Source of the DNA: Paraburkholderia megapolitana
GTDB lineage: Bacteria; Pseudomonadota; Gammaproteobacteria; Burkholderiales; Burkholderiaceae
Length of the DNA stretch: 64,000 bases
Reading direction: 5' to 3'
Assembly (NCBI RefSeq): GCF_007556815.1
Contig: NZ_CP041743.1
Span: 744,001 to 808,000 of the forward strand
In this document: positions 1 to 6,995 of the stretch, one piece after another
How the letters are laid out: each line of letters starts with the position of its first letter
Numbering within the stretch: the stretch's first letter is position 1
Notes under the pieces: generated by a model
Told to the model about the DNA's origin: nothing
Database searches by the model: none
The model's input: the letters and a program-made list of their open reading frames with translations, nothing else
Position numbers and translations under genes: made by a program

Positions 1-26
1 CAATCGTCTTCCGGAGAAAATTCCAT
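1..26 (-). CDS. Start of an unidentified gene cut by the window edge
   Basis: On the minus strand an ATG at 26 opens a frame reading MEFSPEDD before the window ends. It lies downstream of the marR gene on the same strand, and a GTGT/ACAC palindrome sits 21-34 nt upstream of the ATG, where an operator would act. No strong Shine-Dalgarno is visible. The product cannot be named from eight residues. Confidence 0.35.
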
Positions 27-46
27 GGCTTTTTGCTGAACTTAAA

Positions 47-60
47 GTGTATATGCACAC
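47..60. promoter_or_regulatory. Candidate MarR operator, site 1
   Basis: GTGTATATGCACAC is an imperfect palindrome with GTGT/ACAC arms, just upstream of the partial gene at 26. A closely related core, GTGTATGCACA, lies on the minus strand at 571-582 upstream of the marR start. MarR proteins commonly bind such short inverted repeats near their own and neighbouring genes. The binding protein is inferred from position only. Confidence 0.4.
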
Positions 61-126
61 AATATGCTGAAAAAAATCTCCGGGATAACCGTGTGCTGCT
101 CGATGCGGTCGACAATCGGGCGTCGT

Positions 127-555
127 TCATCCTTCTGCCGTAACGTCGAACAGTTCACTGCGCAGTGCCTTGGCCCGCGCCTTGCCGAACTTGCTCTCGA
201 ACTCGTCCTGCGCCTCGCGCCATGCAATAGCGGCCTGATCGAAGACCTGCTCGCCGCTTTTCGACAGATTGAACAGATACGTCCGGCCGTCGTGTTCCGA
301 TGCTTCGGCGACGACCCACCCGTCGCGTTGCATCGGCTTGAGCGCGCGCACGAGTGTCGTGCGGTCCATCACCATTGAGTCCGCCAGATCCATCATCGTC
401 AGATCCGGTGTGCGGGCCAGCTTGGCCAGAATCGTGAACTGCGCCGCCGTCACGCCCACCTGCGCCATATGGCGCTCGTAGATCTGCGTAACGAAACGCG
501 CCGCTTGGCGCAGCGCGAAGCAGTTGCACTCATCGTAGGAAAGAGGTCGATTCAT
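127..555 (-). CDS. MarR family transcriptional regulator
   Basis: This is a 142-aa winged-helix regulator, probably a ligand-responsive dimeric repressor. The start at 555 (MNRPLSYDECN) fits the family length better than an upstream ATG that would run through the operator-like region. The winged-helix segment is visible as TILAKLARTPDLTMMDLADSMVMDRTTLVRALKPMQRDGW, cited here only by its centre DLADSMVMDRTTLVRAL (about residues 60-76). An acidic Glu/Asp-rich wing and a C-terminal dimerisation helix follow. It is divergent from the MFS exporter at 724, the usual MarR/efflux arrangement, and is followed on its own strand by the partial gene at 26. Both flanks carry related GTGTAT-type motifs, which suggests autoregulation and control of the neighbours. 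Confidence 0.88.
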   Translation of the reverse strand: MNRPLSYDECNCFALRQAARFVTQIYERHMAQVGVTAAQFTILAKLARTPDLTMMDLADSMVMDRTTLVRALKPMQRDGWVVAEASEHDGRTYLFNLSKSGEQVFDQAAIAWREAQDEFESKFGKARAKALRSELFDVTAEG

Positions 556-570
556 GGCGGGCAGTTTATA

Positions 571-582
571 TGTGCATACACA
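571..582. promoter_or_regulatory. Candidate MarR operator, site 2
   Basis: TGTGCATACACA lies 16-27 nt upstream of the marR start, in the divergent marR/MFS promoter region. Its reverse complement shares GTGTAT and GCACA with the site at 47-60. This position would allow simultaneous control of marR and the MFS gene. Confidence 0.4.
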
Positions 583-723
583 CACTGTCAAGAAAAGTTG
601 CGCCCGTCATGCTGTTGGAGTAACTTCCCGCTCCGGGATAACCGAAGCCCAGCCTCGAAACCCAACTGATCCACGAGGGCGCCGCAAACTGTTTGCCGCG
701 CCGCCACGTATCGGAAGGGATTC

Positions 724-1907
724 ATGGACACACGCATCTACTGGCTGGCGGCAACGGTTTTTCTCGCAGGCATCGACGAAAACATCTGCATCGGCATACT
801 GCCCTCCATTGCGGCCAATCTGCACGTCTCGCTTGCATCCGCGGGGCAGCTCACCACGATCTTCTCCTGCGTTTTCGCGCTCACTGCGTTCGGCCTTTCT
901 ATGAGGTTCGCGCGATTCGAGCGCAAGCGCCTGTTGCTCATCGCTCTCGGCGTATTTGCGTGCAGCAACCTGCTTGCTTCACTGAGCCCGGCTATGCACT
1001 GCTGTTCGCCGCGCGCGTAGCAATGGCGGCCAGTTGCGCAACCGTGATCCTGCTGGCAACGCGTCTTGCTACGGAACTCGCGCCGCCGCGTTTGCACGGC
1101 CGCGCGATCGGTATCGTTTTCATGGGAATCAGCGGGTCGCTGGTGCTCGGTGTGCCAGTCGGCATGACGATCGCCGACTGGGCCGGCTGGCGCGCGGTTT
1201 TCGTGGCGATCGGGCTCGCGGTCGTGCCGCTCGGTTGCTACCTTGCGTACCGGCTGCCGGTCGCACCGCCGCACGCAGCTATCGCGTGGCGCACGTATCG
1301 CAGTCAGCTCGCGCATCCGGAAACGCTCTGCGCTCAGTTCGTTTCCATTGCGATGATCGGTGGTCACTTCACGCTGTTCGCGTACCTCAGCCCTTATCTG
1401 CAGACGTGGCTCGCGCCGCGGCCGGCTGAACTGACACTGCTATATGTCGCATTCGGTGTAGCGGGTGTGACCGGAGCGTGGCTCGGCGGCTGGCTGTCGG
1501 ATCGCGCCGGCGCATCGCGTGCGTTGCGGCTCTGCCCTGCGGCGTTTCTGCTGGCGATGGCCGCGCTACCGCTCAGCGGACACGCGCTCGCCCTGTTCGT
1601 CCCCGCGATGATGATCTGGGGCTGCCTTAGCTGGTCGATCTCGCCGATCGTGCAGAACTACCTGATTCGCAGCGCGCCCGCAGCAGCCGACGCGAACGTC
1701 GGCATCAACGTATCCGCGATGCATCTGGGCGTCGCGTTGGGCTCGGGATTCGGTGGATTGCTGGTGGAACGCGGCGCGCTACTCGCGACGCCGTGGGCCG
1801 GTAGCGGCCTCGTCGCACTTGCATTGTGTTTTGCATGGCGTTCGACACGCATGCCCGCACCGCAGCATGCGCGTGCATCCATAAAAGCTGAAGCCGCGGA
1901 CGCGTAA
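724..1907 (+). pseudogene. MFS drug/sugar efflux transporter, frameshifted
   Basis: The gene encodes a 12-helix major facilitator of the AraJ/DHA1 exporter type, but no single frame covers it. From the ATG at 724 (AAGGGA Shine-Dalgarno upstream) the first 90 residues read as transmembrane helices 1-2. That frame ends at 1020 after turning into non-membrane sequence near SPAMHCCSPRA. The rest of the transporter, from GYALLFAARVAM through the last helices to 1907, is in another frame. Adding one G at about 987-992 (GAGCCCGGC to GAGCCCGGGC) joins them into a protein of about 394 aa. Either the gene is inactivated or the sequence has a 1-nt deletion error. It is divergent from marR, so it was probably that repressor's target. 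Confidence 0.8.
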
Positions 1908-1936
1908 CTACACGTCAGGTCCGCGGCGCAAGACCG

Positions 1937-2359
1937 CTACTTCTTCTGCTGCAGGAGTGTCTTCAATTCCTCGACGTTTTCCTCGACGCGCTTCGCGATC
2001 ACCGCATACGACTCCGCCTGCGACTTGTAAGCCGCCTGCGCGAGCTGCTGCATGTCGGCGAGTGCCTTGTGCAGCGACTGCTGGACGAGTTCGGCGGTCT
2101 GCGCCGAGGGCGTGGCGCCTGCAGCGGACACCTTGGTCGCGAGCGATTGCAGTTCGCCCAGCGTGCTGCGCAACATCTCGGCCTGTTTCTGTGCCAGCGA
2201 CTGCATGCCTTGCAGCGCAGTCTGATTGGCCGTCACCAGCGCTTCGACGTCCTTGCGGCGCGCCTCCATGATGGCGGGCACATCGAAGCCCGGCAGCTTG
2301 AACTGCTCGAGCAGCTTGAAGACGTCTCCAAACGGATTGGCCGGGTTCGGTTGTTCCAT
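1937..2359 (-). CDS. phaP: Phasin family protein (PHA granule-associated)
   Basis: This 140-aa protein matches the small alpha-helical phasins that coat polyhydroxyalkanoate granules. The start MEQPNPANPFGD at 2359 has a clear AAGGAG Shine-Dalgarno. Residues about 10-25 carry the FKLLEQFKLPGFDVPAI segment, and residues 30-110 are amphipathic helix rich in Ala, Gln and Leu with ANQTALQGMQSLAQKQAE, both typical of the family. No signal peptide is present, so it is cytoplasmic. It is a single gene with its own 260-nt upstream region, which holds a CTGC-N3-GCAG element resembling PhaR sites. Burkholderiaceae usually carry several phasins, so the symbol is generic. Confidence 0.88.
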   Translation of the reverse strand: MEQPNPANPFGDVFKLLEQFKLPGFDVPAIMEARRKDVEALVTANQTALQGMQSLAQKQAEMLRSTLGELQSLATKVSAAGATPSAQTAELVQQSLHKALADMQQLAQAAYKSQAESYAVIAKRVEENVEELKTLLQQKK

Positions 2360-2494
2360 GCTCGATGCTCCTTGGCGTGTGCGCATGGCCTGCGCAATGG
2401 GCGCGCGCTGCCCGGGCGGCAGCGCGCCACACGATCATGCCCGTTACTGCCGTATTACGCCAGCAAACGATATTGGCGTCGTGATGTGCGAGTT

Positions 2495-2507
2495 GCTGCA
2501 CCGCAGC
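2495..2507. promoter_or_regulatory. Candidate PhaR-type operator upstream of phasin
   Basis: GCTGCACCGCAGC is a perfect inverted repeat with a 3-nt centre, 136 nt upstream of the phasin start. PhaR, the PHA-responsive repressor of phasin genes in Cupriavidus/Paracoccus-type bacteria, recognises TGC/GCA-rich inverted motifs. The assignment rests on motif resemblance and location. Confidence 0.35.
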
Positions 2508-2620
2508 TGACAGGTGCGTACGCACGACCAGACGCCGCAGGTGCGCAGCATGGGGAATTGCCTTGCGGTCGGGGCTTGTGGGTTTCGGAGGCGGGAGCGC
2601 TGTTCGCTGTTACCGACTGC

Positions 2621-3097
2621 TCACGCGAATGCAGGCTTCGTCACCATCAGGAAATAGACGACCACCATCGCGATGAACGCCGGATAACCAAGCCGCTCCC
2701 ATAACTTCGCATATCGCCAGTACCGCGGCGGCAGCGTGGTTTCTCCAGCAGACACGGCCACCTGTGCCATCCGCGCGAGGTCGACCTGCAACCACACGAC
2801 AGGCAGCCAGCAAACACCGGCGAGCGCATAAAGCGCAATCGAAGTAGCAAGCCACGGCGTGCTCCACGGCCAGCCTGCGCTATGTGCAAGCCATATACCC
2901 GAGAGCGGCTGAAAGATGACGGCAGGCGTGGTGAACCACCAGTCGGCGCGTACGACGAGTCGCGACACCGCTGCGATCGCCACGACCGATCGCGTACGGT
3001 TGATGAAGTACAGATAGAACGCAGTACCGAACCCCGTGCCGACCAGCAGTACCGAGGAAAGAATATGCAGCGTCTTGACGACGAGATAGAGGTTCAT
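2621..3097 (-). CDS. DUF2269 family integral membrane protein
   Basis: This is a 158-aa inner-membrane protein with four hydrophobic helices and no recognised catalytic motif. The start MNLYLVVKTLHILSSVLLVG is the conserved N-terminus of DUF2269, with the helix-1 His (KTLHILSS). Its ATG overlaps the stop of the SDR-DoxX gene (ATGA at 3094-3097), so the two are translationally coupled and form one operon. It is probably co-controlled through the TTTCTGT palindrome at 4386. Biochemical function is unknown for the family. Confidence 0.82.
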   Translation of the reverse strand: MNLYLVVKTLHILSSVLLVGTGFGTAFYLYFINRTRSVVAIAAVSRLVVRADWWFTTPAVIFQPLSGIWLAHSAGWPWSTPWLATSIALYALAGVCWLPVVWLQVDLARMAQVAVSAGETTLPPRYWRYAKLWERLGYPAFIAMVVVYFLMVTKPAFA

Positions 3098-4353
3098 GAT
3101 CTTGTCTCTTCGTTGAAGAGTACGCACAGGACAGCGAGGATCGGCAGATTCTTCAGCAGCGGTCCAAACGGATGAATCAGCATCTCCGGCAACGCGATTG
3201 CAACGACGATCGAGTACGCGCTCACGAGCAGGAACTGACTCGCCCATAAGCGACGGCCCGGTTTGCAGAGCGTGGCGAAACCCATTGCGGCATCGAGTGC
3301 TGCTGAACCGTATAACGCTGCATTTGCCACCGCCCCATCGAGGCCCGCGCGATGAAGCATCGCCAGGCTGTCAGCGTGTGGATAGAGAAACGCACTGACG
3401 AAGGCGGTCCAGAGCCAGACCGCGGCCAGTGCAATGCGCAACCATGCGGAGCGCCATGAGGACAACGCTTCGTTACGCAAAGCCGCCCCGTCCGCGCCGA
3501 TGAAATCGGCGATGCCTTTAGGTGGATGGCCAAGCACGGCGGTCGTTTCAGCGGCGTCGGCGGTATTGCCTGACTGCAGCATGTGCCAGGTATCGCGTGT
3601 CAGCATGGCGCCGGGAACGCGGTCGCATAACCACGCAGCGGCATCGACTGCGAAGCGCGGCACGCCGATTCGATACGCCGGCGCAAACCGCATCGACGCC
3701 CGGTAAATGGACAGCATCTCGCGGTATTCGATCTGCGTTGCGCCGGCGACATCGATACACCGATGATCCAGCGACGCAGCGGGCGCGCGCAGCAGACGAG
3801 CCACGACGTCCGCGAGATCGTCGATATGCACCGGCGATACGCGTTGACGGCCACCGGCGGGCAGCGCATGCACCGGCATGCTCGCCAGCATGCGGAAAAA
3901 CGCCGCGGATTTTCCGTCTCGCCCATATACGAGCGCCGGTCGAACTACATATGCATCAATCGGCAAATCGAGCAGGTACTCGTCGGCCGCGCACTTGCTG
4001 TCGAAGTAGGCCGTGTCGCGCCGCTGCGCGCCAAGTGCCGAGATCTGGATCACCTGACGCACGCCCGCTGCGACGCATGCCGAGAACAGCGCACACGGTG
4101 CGCGGCGATGGATCGCATCGAAGGTCTGCGCGCCGCGTTCGACGAGAATGCCCACCGCGTTGACGACGACATCGATCCCTGCGAGCTTCACGCGCCATGG
4201 CTCGTGATCGATGTCCGTCGAATAGTCGGCAGAAAGTTCGTCGGGACCCGACGCGTGTCGCCGCCCTCTGATCACGCGATGCCCTTCGCGCTCGATCCGC
4301 TCGCACAGCGCACGACCGATGAACCCGTCCGCCCCGCACACCAGTACCTTCAT
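3094..4353 (-). CDS. NAD(P)-binding SDR protein fused to a DoxX-like membrane domain
   Basis: The protein has 419 aa. Residues 1-300 are an extended/atypical SDR Rossmann domain: GADGFIG nucleotide-binding loop at 7-13, NAVGIL after beta-4, and a YFDSK catalytic-type YxxxK motif near residue 117. Residues about 300-419 form a four-helix DoxX-like membrane domain (WLRIALAAVWLWTAFVSAFL to the C-terminus). The ATG at 4353 has GGAG 8 nt upstream and is preferred over a GTG four codons earlier. It is the first gene of a two-gene operon with the DUF2269 protein. An 18-bp TTTCTGT-N4-ACAGAAA palindrome lies 33 nt upstream and matches one in front of the DCC-family gene. Substrate is unknown; family members act on quinone- or isoprenoid-like or nucleotide-sugar substrates. 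Confidence 0.83.
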   Translation of the reverse strand: MKVLVCGADGFIGRALCERIEREGHRVIRGRRHASGPDELSADYSTDIDHEPWRVKLAGIDVVVNAVGILVERGAQTFDAIHRRAPCALFSACVAAGVRQVIQISALGAQRRDTAYFDSKCAADEYLLDLPIDAYVVRPALVYGRDGKSAAFFRMLASMPVHALPAGGRQRVSPVHIDDLADVVARLLRAPAASLDHRCIDVAGATQIEYREMLSIYRASMRFAPAYRIGVPRFAVDAAAWLCDRVPGAMLTRDTWHMLQSGNTADAAETTAVLGHPPKGIADFIGADGAALRNEALSSWRSAWLRIALAAVWLWTAFVSAFLYPHADSLAMLHRAGLDGAVANAALYGSAALDAAMGFATLCKPGRRLWASQFLLVSAYSIVVAIALPEMLIHPFGPLLKNLPILAVLCVLFNEETRS

Positions 4354-4385
4354 GACGTGCTCCACGCTTCGCTTATCTACAGCAA

Positions 4386-4403
4386 TTTCTGTATAAACAG
4401 AAA
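4386..4403. promoter_or_regulatory. TTTCTGT-N4-ACAGAAA operator upstream of SDR operon
   Basis: TTTCTGTATAAACAGAAA is an inverted repeat with perfect 7-bp arms, 33 nt upstream of the SDR gene. The same arms and spacing recur at 5003-5020 beside the GbsR/MarR-type regulator gene. This strongly suggests both are sites for that regulator. Confidence 0.75.
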
Positions 4404-4413
4404 CAACCGGCTC

Positions 4414-4438
4414 AAAAAAAAGCGGGCATCGCCCGCTT
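4414..4438 (-). terminator. Rho-independent terminator of the GbsR/MarR-type gene
   Basis: Read on the minus strand, a 7-bp stem AGCGGGC/GCCCGCT with a 3-nt loop is followed directly by a run of seven T. It lies 10-30 nt after the regulator stop codon and ahead of the SDR operator, so the SDR operon must have its own promoter. Confidence 0.85.
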
Positions 4439-4446
4439 CGTCCGAT

Positions 4447-4977
4447 TTACGGTTTCTTCCGTCGCATCGTTTGACTGATCTTCGCTCCCACGCCCAGCGT
4501 CCGCATCAACGTTTCGGGTTTCAGACGTAGCATTTCGTCGGACCACGTCGTCAAGGTTTCGAGGAACACAAGCGTGTCGCGAATGCGTTGCTCCGTTTCC
4601 CTCTCCTCTTTGCTCATGTCCGTGCTCAACAGACTTTCGCGCAACATGCTCAGCGTCGGGTCGAGTTCGCGCTGACGGCGTCCTTCGACGATCAGTTTGA
4701 ACAGTTCCCAGACATCGGTGGAGGTTTCGAAGTGGTCACGCCGGTCGCCCATGACGTGCACGACACGCGCGAGGCGCCACCCCTGCAACTCTTTCAGGCT
4801 CGTGCTCACGTTGGAGCGAGCAACGCCCAGCGTGTCAGCAATTTCATCCGCAGCGACGGGACGCCCAAGCAGATACAGCAGCGCATGAATCTGCGCGACG
4901 GTACGGTTGACGCCCCACCGGGAGCCCATTTCGCCCCAGTGCAGGATGAATCGTTCAGCGATCGGTGTGAGTTCCAT
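4447..4977 (-). CDS. GbsR/MarR family transcriptional regulator
   Basis: This is a 176-aa DNA-binding protein. The N-terminus MELTPIAERFILHWGEMGSR and the following winged helix (VAADEIADTLGVARSNVSTSLKELQGW; recognition helix around residues 53-65) are characteristic of the GbsR-type branch of MarR regulators. The C-terminal half is helical and charged. It sits between the SDR-DoxX operon (same strand, separated by a terminator) and the divergent DCC-family gene. Identical-architecture palindromes lie upstream of both targets. The one at 5003-5027 overlaps its own promoter region, so negative autoregulation is likely. The inducing signal is unknown. Confidence 0.88.
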   Translation of the reverse strand: MELTPIAERFILHWGEMGSRWGVNRTVAQIHALLYLLGRPVAADEIADTLGVARSNVSTSLKELQGWRLARVVHVMGDRRDHFETSTDVWELFKLIVEGRRQRELDPTLSMLRESLLSTDMSKEERETEQRIRDTLVFLETLTTWSDEMLRLKPETLMRTLGVGAKISQTMRRKKP

Positions 4978-5002
4978 GGTCGAAGTTTATGGTTTTCTTA
5001 TA

Positions 5003-5027
5003 TTTCTGTCAATACAGAAATTTCTGT
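5003..5027. promoter_or_regulatory. Double TTTCTGT operator between regulator and DCC gene
   Basis: TTTCTGTCAATACAGAAA (5003-5020) has the same 7-bp arms and 4-nt spacer as the site at 4386. It is followed at once by a third half-site, TTTCTGT at 5021-5027, so that ACAGAAATTTCTGT is also a perfect palindrome. It lies 26 nt upstream of the regulator start and about 60 nt upstream of the DCC gene, where it can control both. Confidence 0.75.
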
Positions 5028-5088
5028 TGACTGGCTGCGATTGCGAGGCATCTAATGATTGCAACGACAAGACCCGGGGATCGAGATC

Positions 5089-5511
5089 ATGCAAGCGCCA
5101 AGACTCACACTCTACTTCGATGGCAACTGTCCGTTTTGCGTCGCGGAAATGCGGCGACTAAGAAGCTGGGACCATGCGGGGCGGCTCGGTTTCGTCGACA
5201 TTGCGCAAGAGGATTTCGACGCCGCCACATGCGGCGTCGATCTCGCCGAACTGAATCGCGAGTTGTATAGCTGGACGGACACAGGCGCGTGCCTGATCGG
5301 CATCGACAGCATGATCGCGGCTTACACGCTGGTCGGTCGCGGCTGGATCGTGCTGCCGTTGCGCATTGTCGTGACGAGACAGCTCTGCAAGCTGTTGTAT
5401 CGCCTGTTCGCGCGCAACAGGCGGCGCATCTCCCGGTGGCTCGGCTATACGTCCGCTACCGTCTGCGACGGCACGAGCTGTCGTCTCGACACTAATCCGT
5501 TTTTCAAATGA
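5089..5511 (+). CDS. Thiol-disulfide oxidoreductase DCC family protein (DUF393)
   Basis: This 140-aa protein has the family signature LYFDGNCPFC at residues 8-17, with a C14-P-F-C17 redox pair and thioredoxin-like surroundings. Later hydrophobic residues (WIVLPLRIVVTRQLCKLLYRL) suggest membrane association. The ATG at 5089 puts the signature at the expected distance from the N-terminus; an in-frame TTG at 5059 is less likely. It is a single gene, divergent from the GbsR/MarR-type regulator and preceded by its double operator. The redox partner is not evident from the sequence. Confidence 0.87.
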   Translation: MQAPRLTLYFDGNCPFCVAEMRRLRSWDHAGRLGFVDIAQEDFDAATCGVDLAELNRELYSWTDTGACLIGIDSMIAAYTLVGRGWIVLPLRIVVTRQLCKLLYRLFARNRRRISRWLGYTSATVCDGTSCRLDTNPFFK

Positions 5512-5538
5512 GCGGCAGCGCCGTAGCGTGACACCGGA

Positions 5539-6873
5539 TCATTTCGCAGTTGCGACAGCATCCGCATCGCCTTGCACGCGAGGGCCTTCACCGGGACGAA
5601 CCTGCAGCATGGCAAACACGCCCACCGCGGTGGCAACCGATGTGGCGATAAACATCGACGAGTAACCATAGCGCGCCGACAGGATGCCTGCGAGCGTAGG
5701 AGCCAGCACCGCTGCAATGTTGGCGATGAAATGCATGATGCCGCTGAAGGTGCCGACGCGCGAAGGTGCGGTGTCGATCACCACGGCCCAGTAGACGGAG
5801 TTCGGCAGCGCGTTCAAGGCATTGCCCAAGGTCATCAGCGCAATGACGGCCCACACGCTATGCGCCTGTGACACCGCCAGGAAGCACAGCGTTGTCAGCA
5901 GCAGCGAGCCCGCCGCAAACCAGCTTCTCGCAATAACGAGCTTGCCCGTGCGCTTGAGCAGCCAGTCGGAGATGCGGCCGCCCAGCAATACCGTGAAGCA
6001 CGCACCCACCCACGGAATCATCCCGACATACCAGAGCGACGAGAGCGTGAAGTTGAACTCGTCATGCAGGTACTTCGGGGTCCACGTCAGCAACATGAAG
6101 TTGACGTAAATAAACGCGAAGTATCCGATCGCGTTGAACATCAGCGTCCGGCTTTTGAAGAACGCCCACCACGGCAACGTCGCATTCGCGCTTGCCGCAT
6201 TCGGCGCTGCGTCGCGTTCGGCCCGGATCAGCGCGAGTTCCGCGGCATTGACCTTCGGATGATCTTCGGGACGATTGGCATACACGCGCGAAAACAGGGC
6301 GATCAGCACAAGGCCCAGCACACCGAGCACCACGTACATGGTGCGCCAGCTACCGGTCAGCAGGATCAGTCCGACGGCCACCGGAGCCGTGAGCAACGCA
6401 CCCAGCGGCGTGCTCAACAGGCCGATCGACACCGCGAACCCGCGCTCCGACGGCGCTGCCCACGCTGACATGGTCTTGTTGATGATCGAGTAGGCCGGCC
6501 CTTCGGAGAAACCGAAGAAGATGCGCACCAGCGCGAATCCACTCAACGCCGAGCCGCCAAAAACCGCGAGGCCGATGTCGCCGGCCCAGACCATGCAGAT
6601 GGCAAACAACGACCACGCTATGCCAGCGATCATCCAGACCCGCTTCGCGCCGAGCCGGTCCGCCAGCGCGCCGCCAATCAGCGCACCGAACATATAGCCG
6701 TAGCCGAAATAGCCCATCACCGCACCCCAGCCGGCGCGATCGAAACCGTACTCACCGATGATCTGCCCGGCCGCATACGCGATCGCGCCGCGGTCGATGT
6801 AGTTGATCAGAGCAATGACGACGATCAGGAAGAAGATCGTGAAGCGATATCGACTTGGCGGCGGGACATGCAT
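5539..6873 (-). CDS. MFS transporter, anion:cation symporter (ACS) family
   Basis: This is a 444-aa, 12-helix major facilitator. After a short N-terminus, helix 1 reads FTIFFLIVVIALINYIDRG, with the NYIDR signature of ACS-family symporters for organic acids and sugar acids. The helix 2-3 loop carries GALADRLGAKRVW, the MFS A-motif. The ATG at 6873 has a GGAG 8 nt upstream. It is divergent from asparaginase and the GntR regulator across about 120 nt holding a GCAC/TGC near-palindrome. The context suggests uptake of an amide or acidic nitrogen compound that feeds the asparaginase, but the substrate is not shown by sequence. Confidence 0.87.
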   Translation of the reverse strand: MHVPPPSRYRFTIFFLIVVIALINYIDRGAIAYAAGQIIGEYGFDRAGWGAVMGYFGYGYMFGALIGGALADRLGAKRVWMIAGIAWSLFAICMVWAGDIGLAVFGGSALSGFALVRIFFGFSEGPAYSIINKTMSAWAAPSERGFAVSIGLLSTPLGALLTAPVAVGLILLTGSWRTMYVVLGVLGLVLIALFSRVYANRPEDHPKVNAAELALIRAERDAAPNAASANATLPWWAFFKSRTLMFNAIGYFAFIYVNFMLLTWTPKYLHDEFNFTLSSLWYVGMIPWVGACFTVLLGGRISDWLLKRTGKLVIARSWFAAGSLLLTTLCFLAVSQAHSVWAVIALMTLGNALNALPNSVYWAVVIDTAPSRVGTFSGIMHFIANIAAVLAPTLAGILSARYGYSSMFIATSVATAVGVFAMLQVRPGEGPRVQGDADAVATAK

Positions 6874-6939
6874 GAAGCGACTCCGTAACGACTTAAGCGT
6901 GTTGAGCGGATTGAAGGAACCGGCAATGGGTTTGCCTAC

Positions 6940-6973
6940 TGTATATGCACTATATATAATGCACAATGTATAC
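6940..6973. promoter_or_regulatory. Candidate GntR operator/divergent promoter
   Basis: The AT-rich segment between the divergent MFS and asparaginase genes contains GCACTATATATAATGC at 6947-6962, palindromic except for one pair. It is flanked by GTATA (6941) and TATAC (6969), which are also inverted. Two direct ATGCAC copies overlap it. It is the best site for the adjacent GntR/FCD regulator and probably includes -10 elements. Confidence 0.45.
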
Positions 6974-6995
6974 TTTAACGCTACGGGAAAACCAT

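Noticed and set aside
985..1000. Programmed -1 frameshifting in the MFS gene
   Set aside because: No slippery heptamer or downstream pseudoknot is visible at GAGCCCGGCTATG; a 1-nt deletion is simpler.
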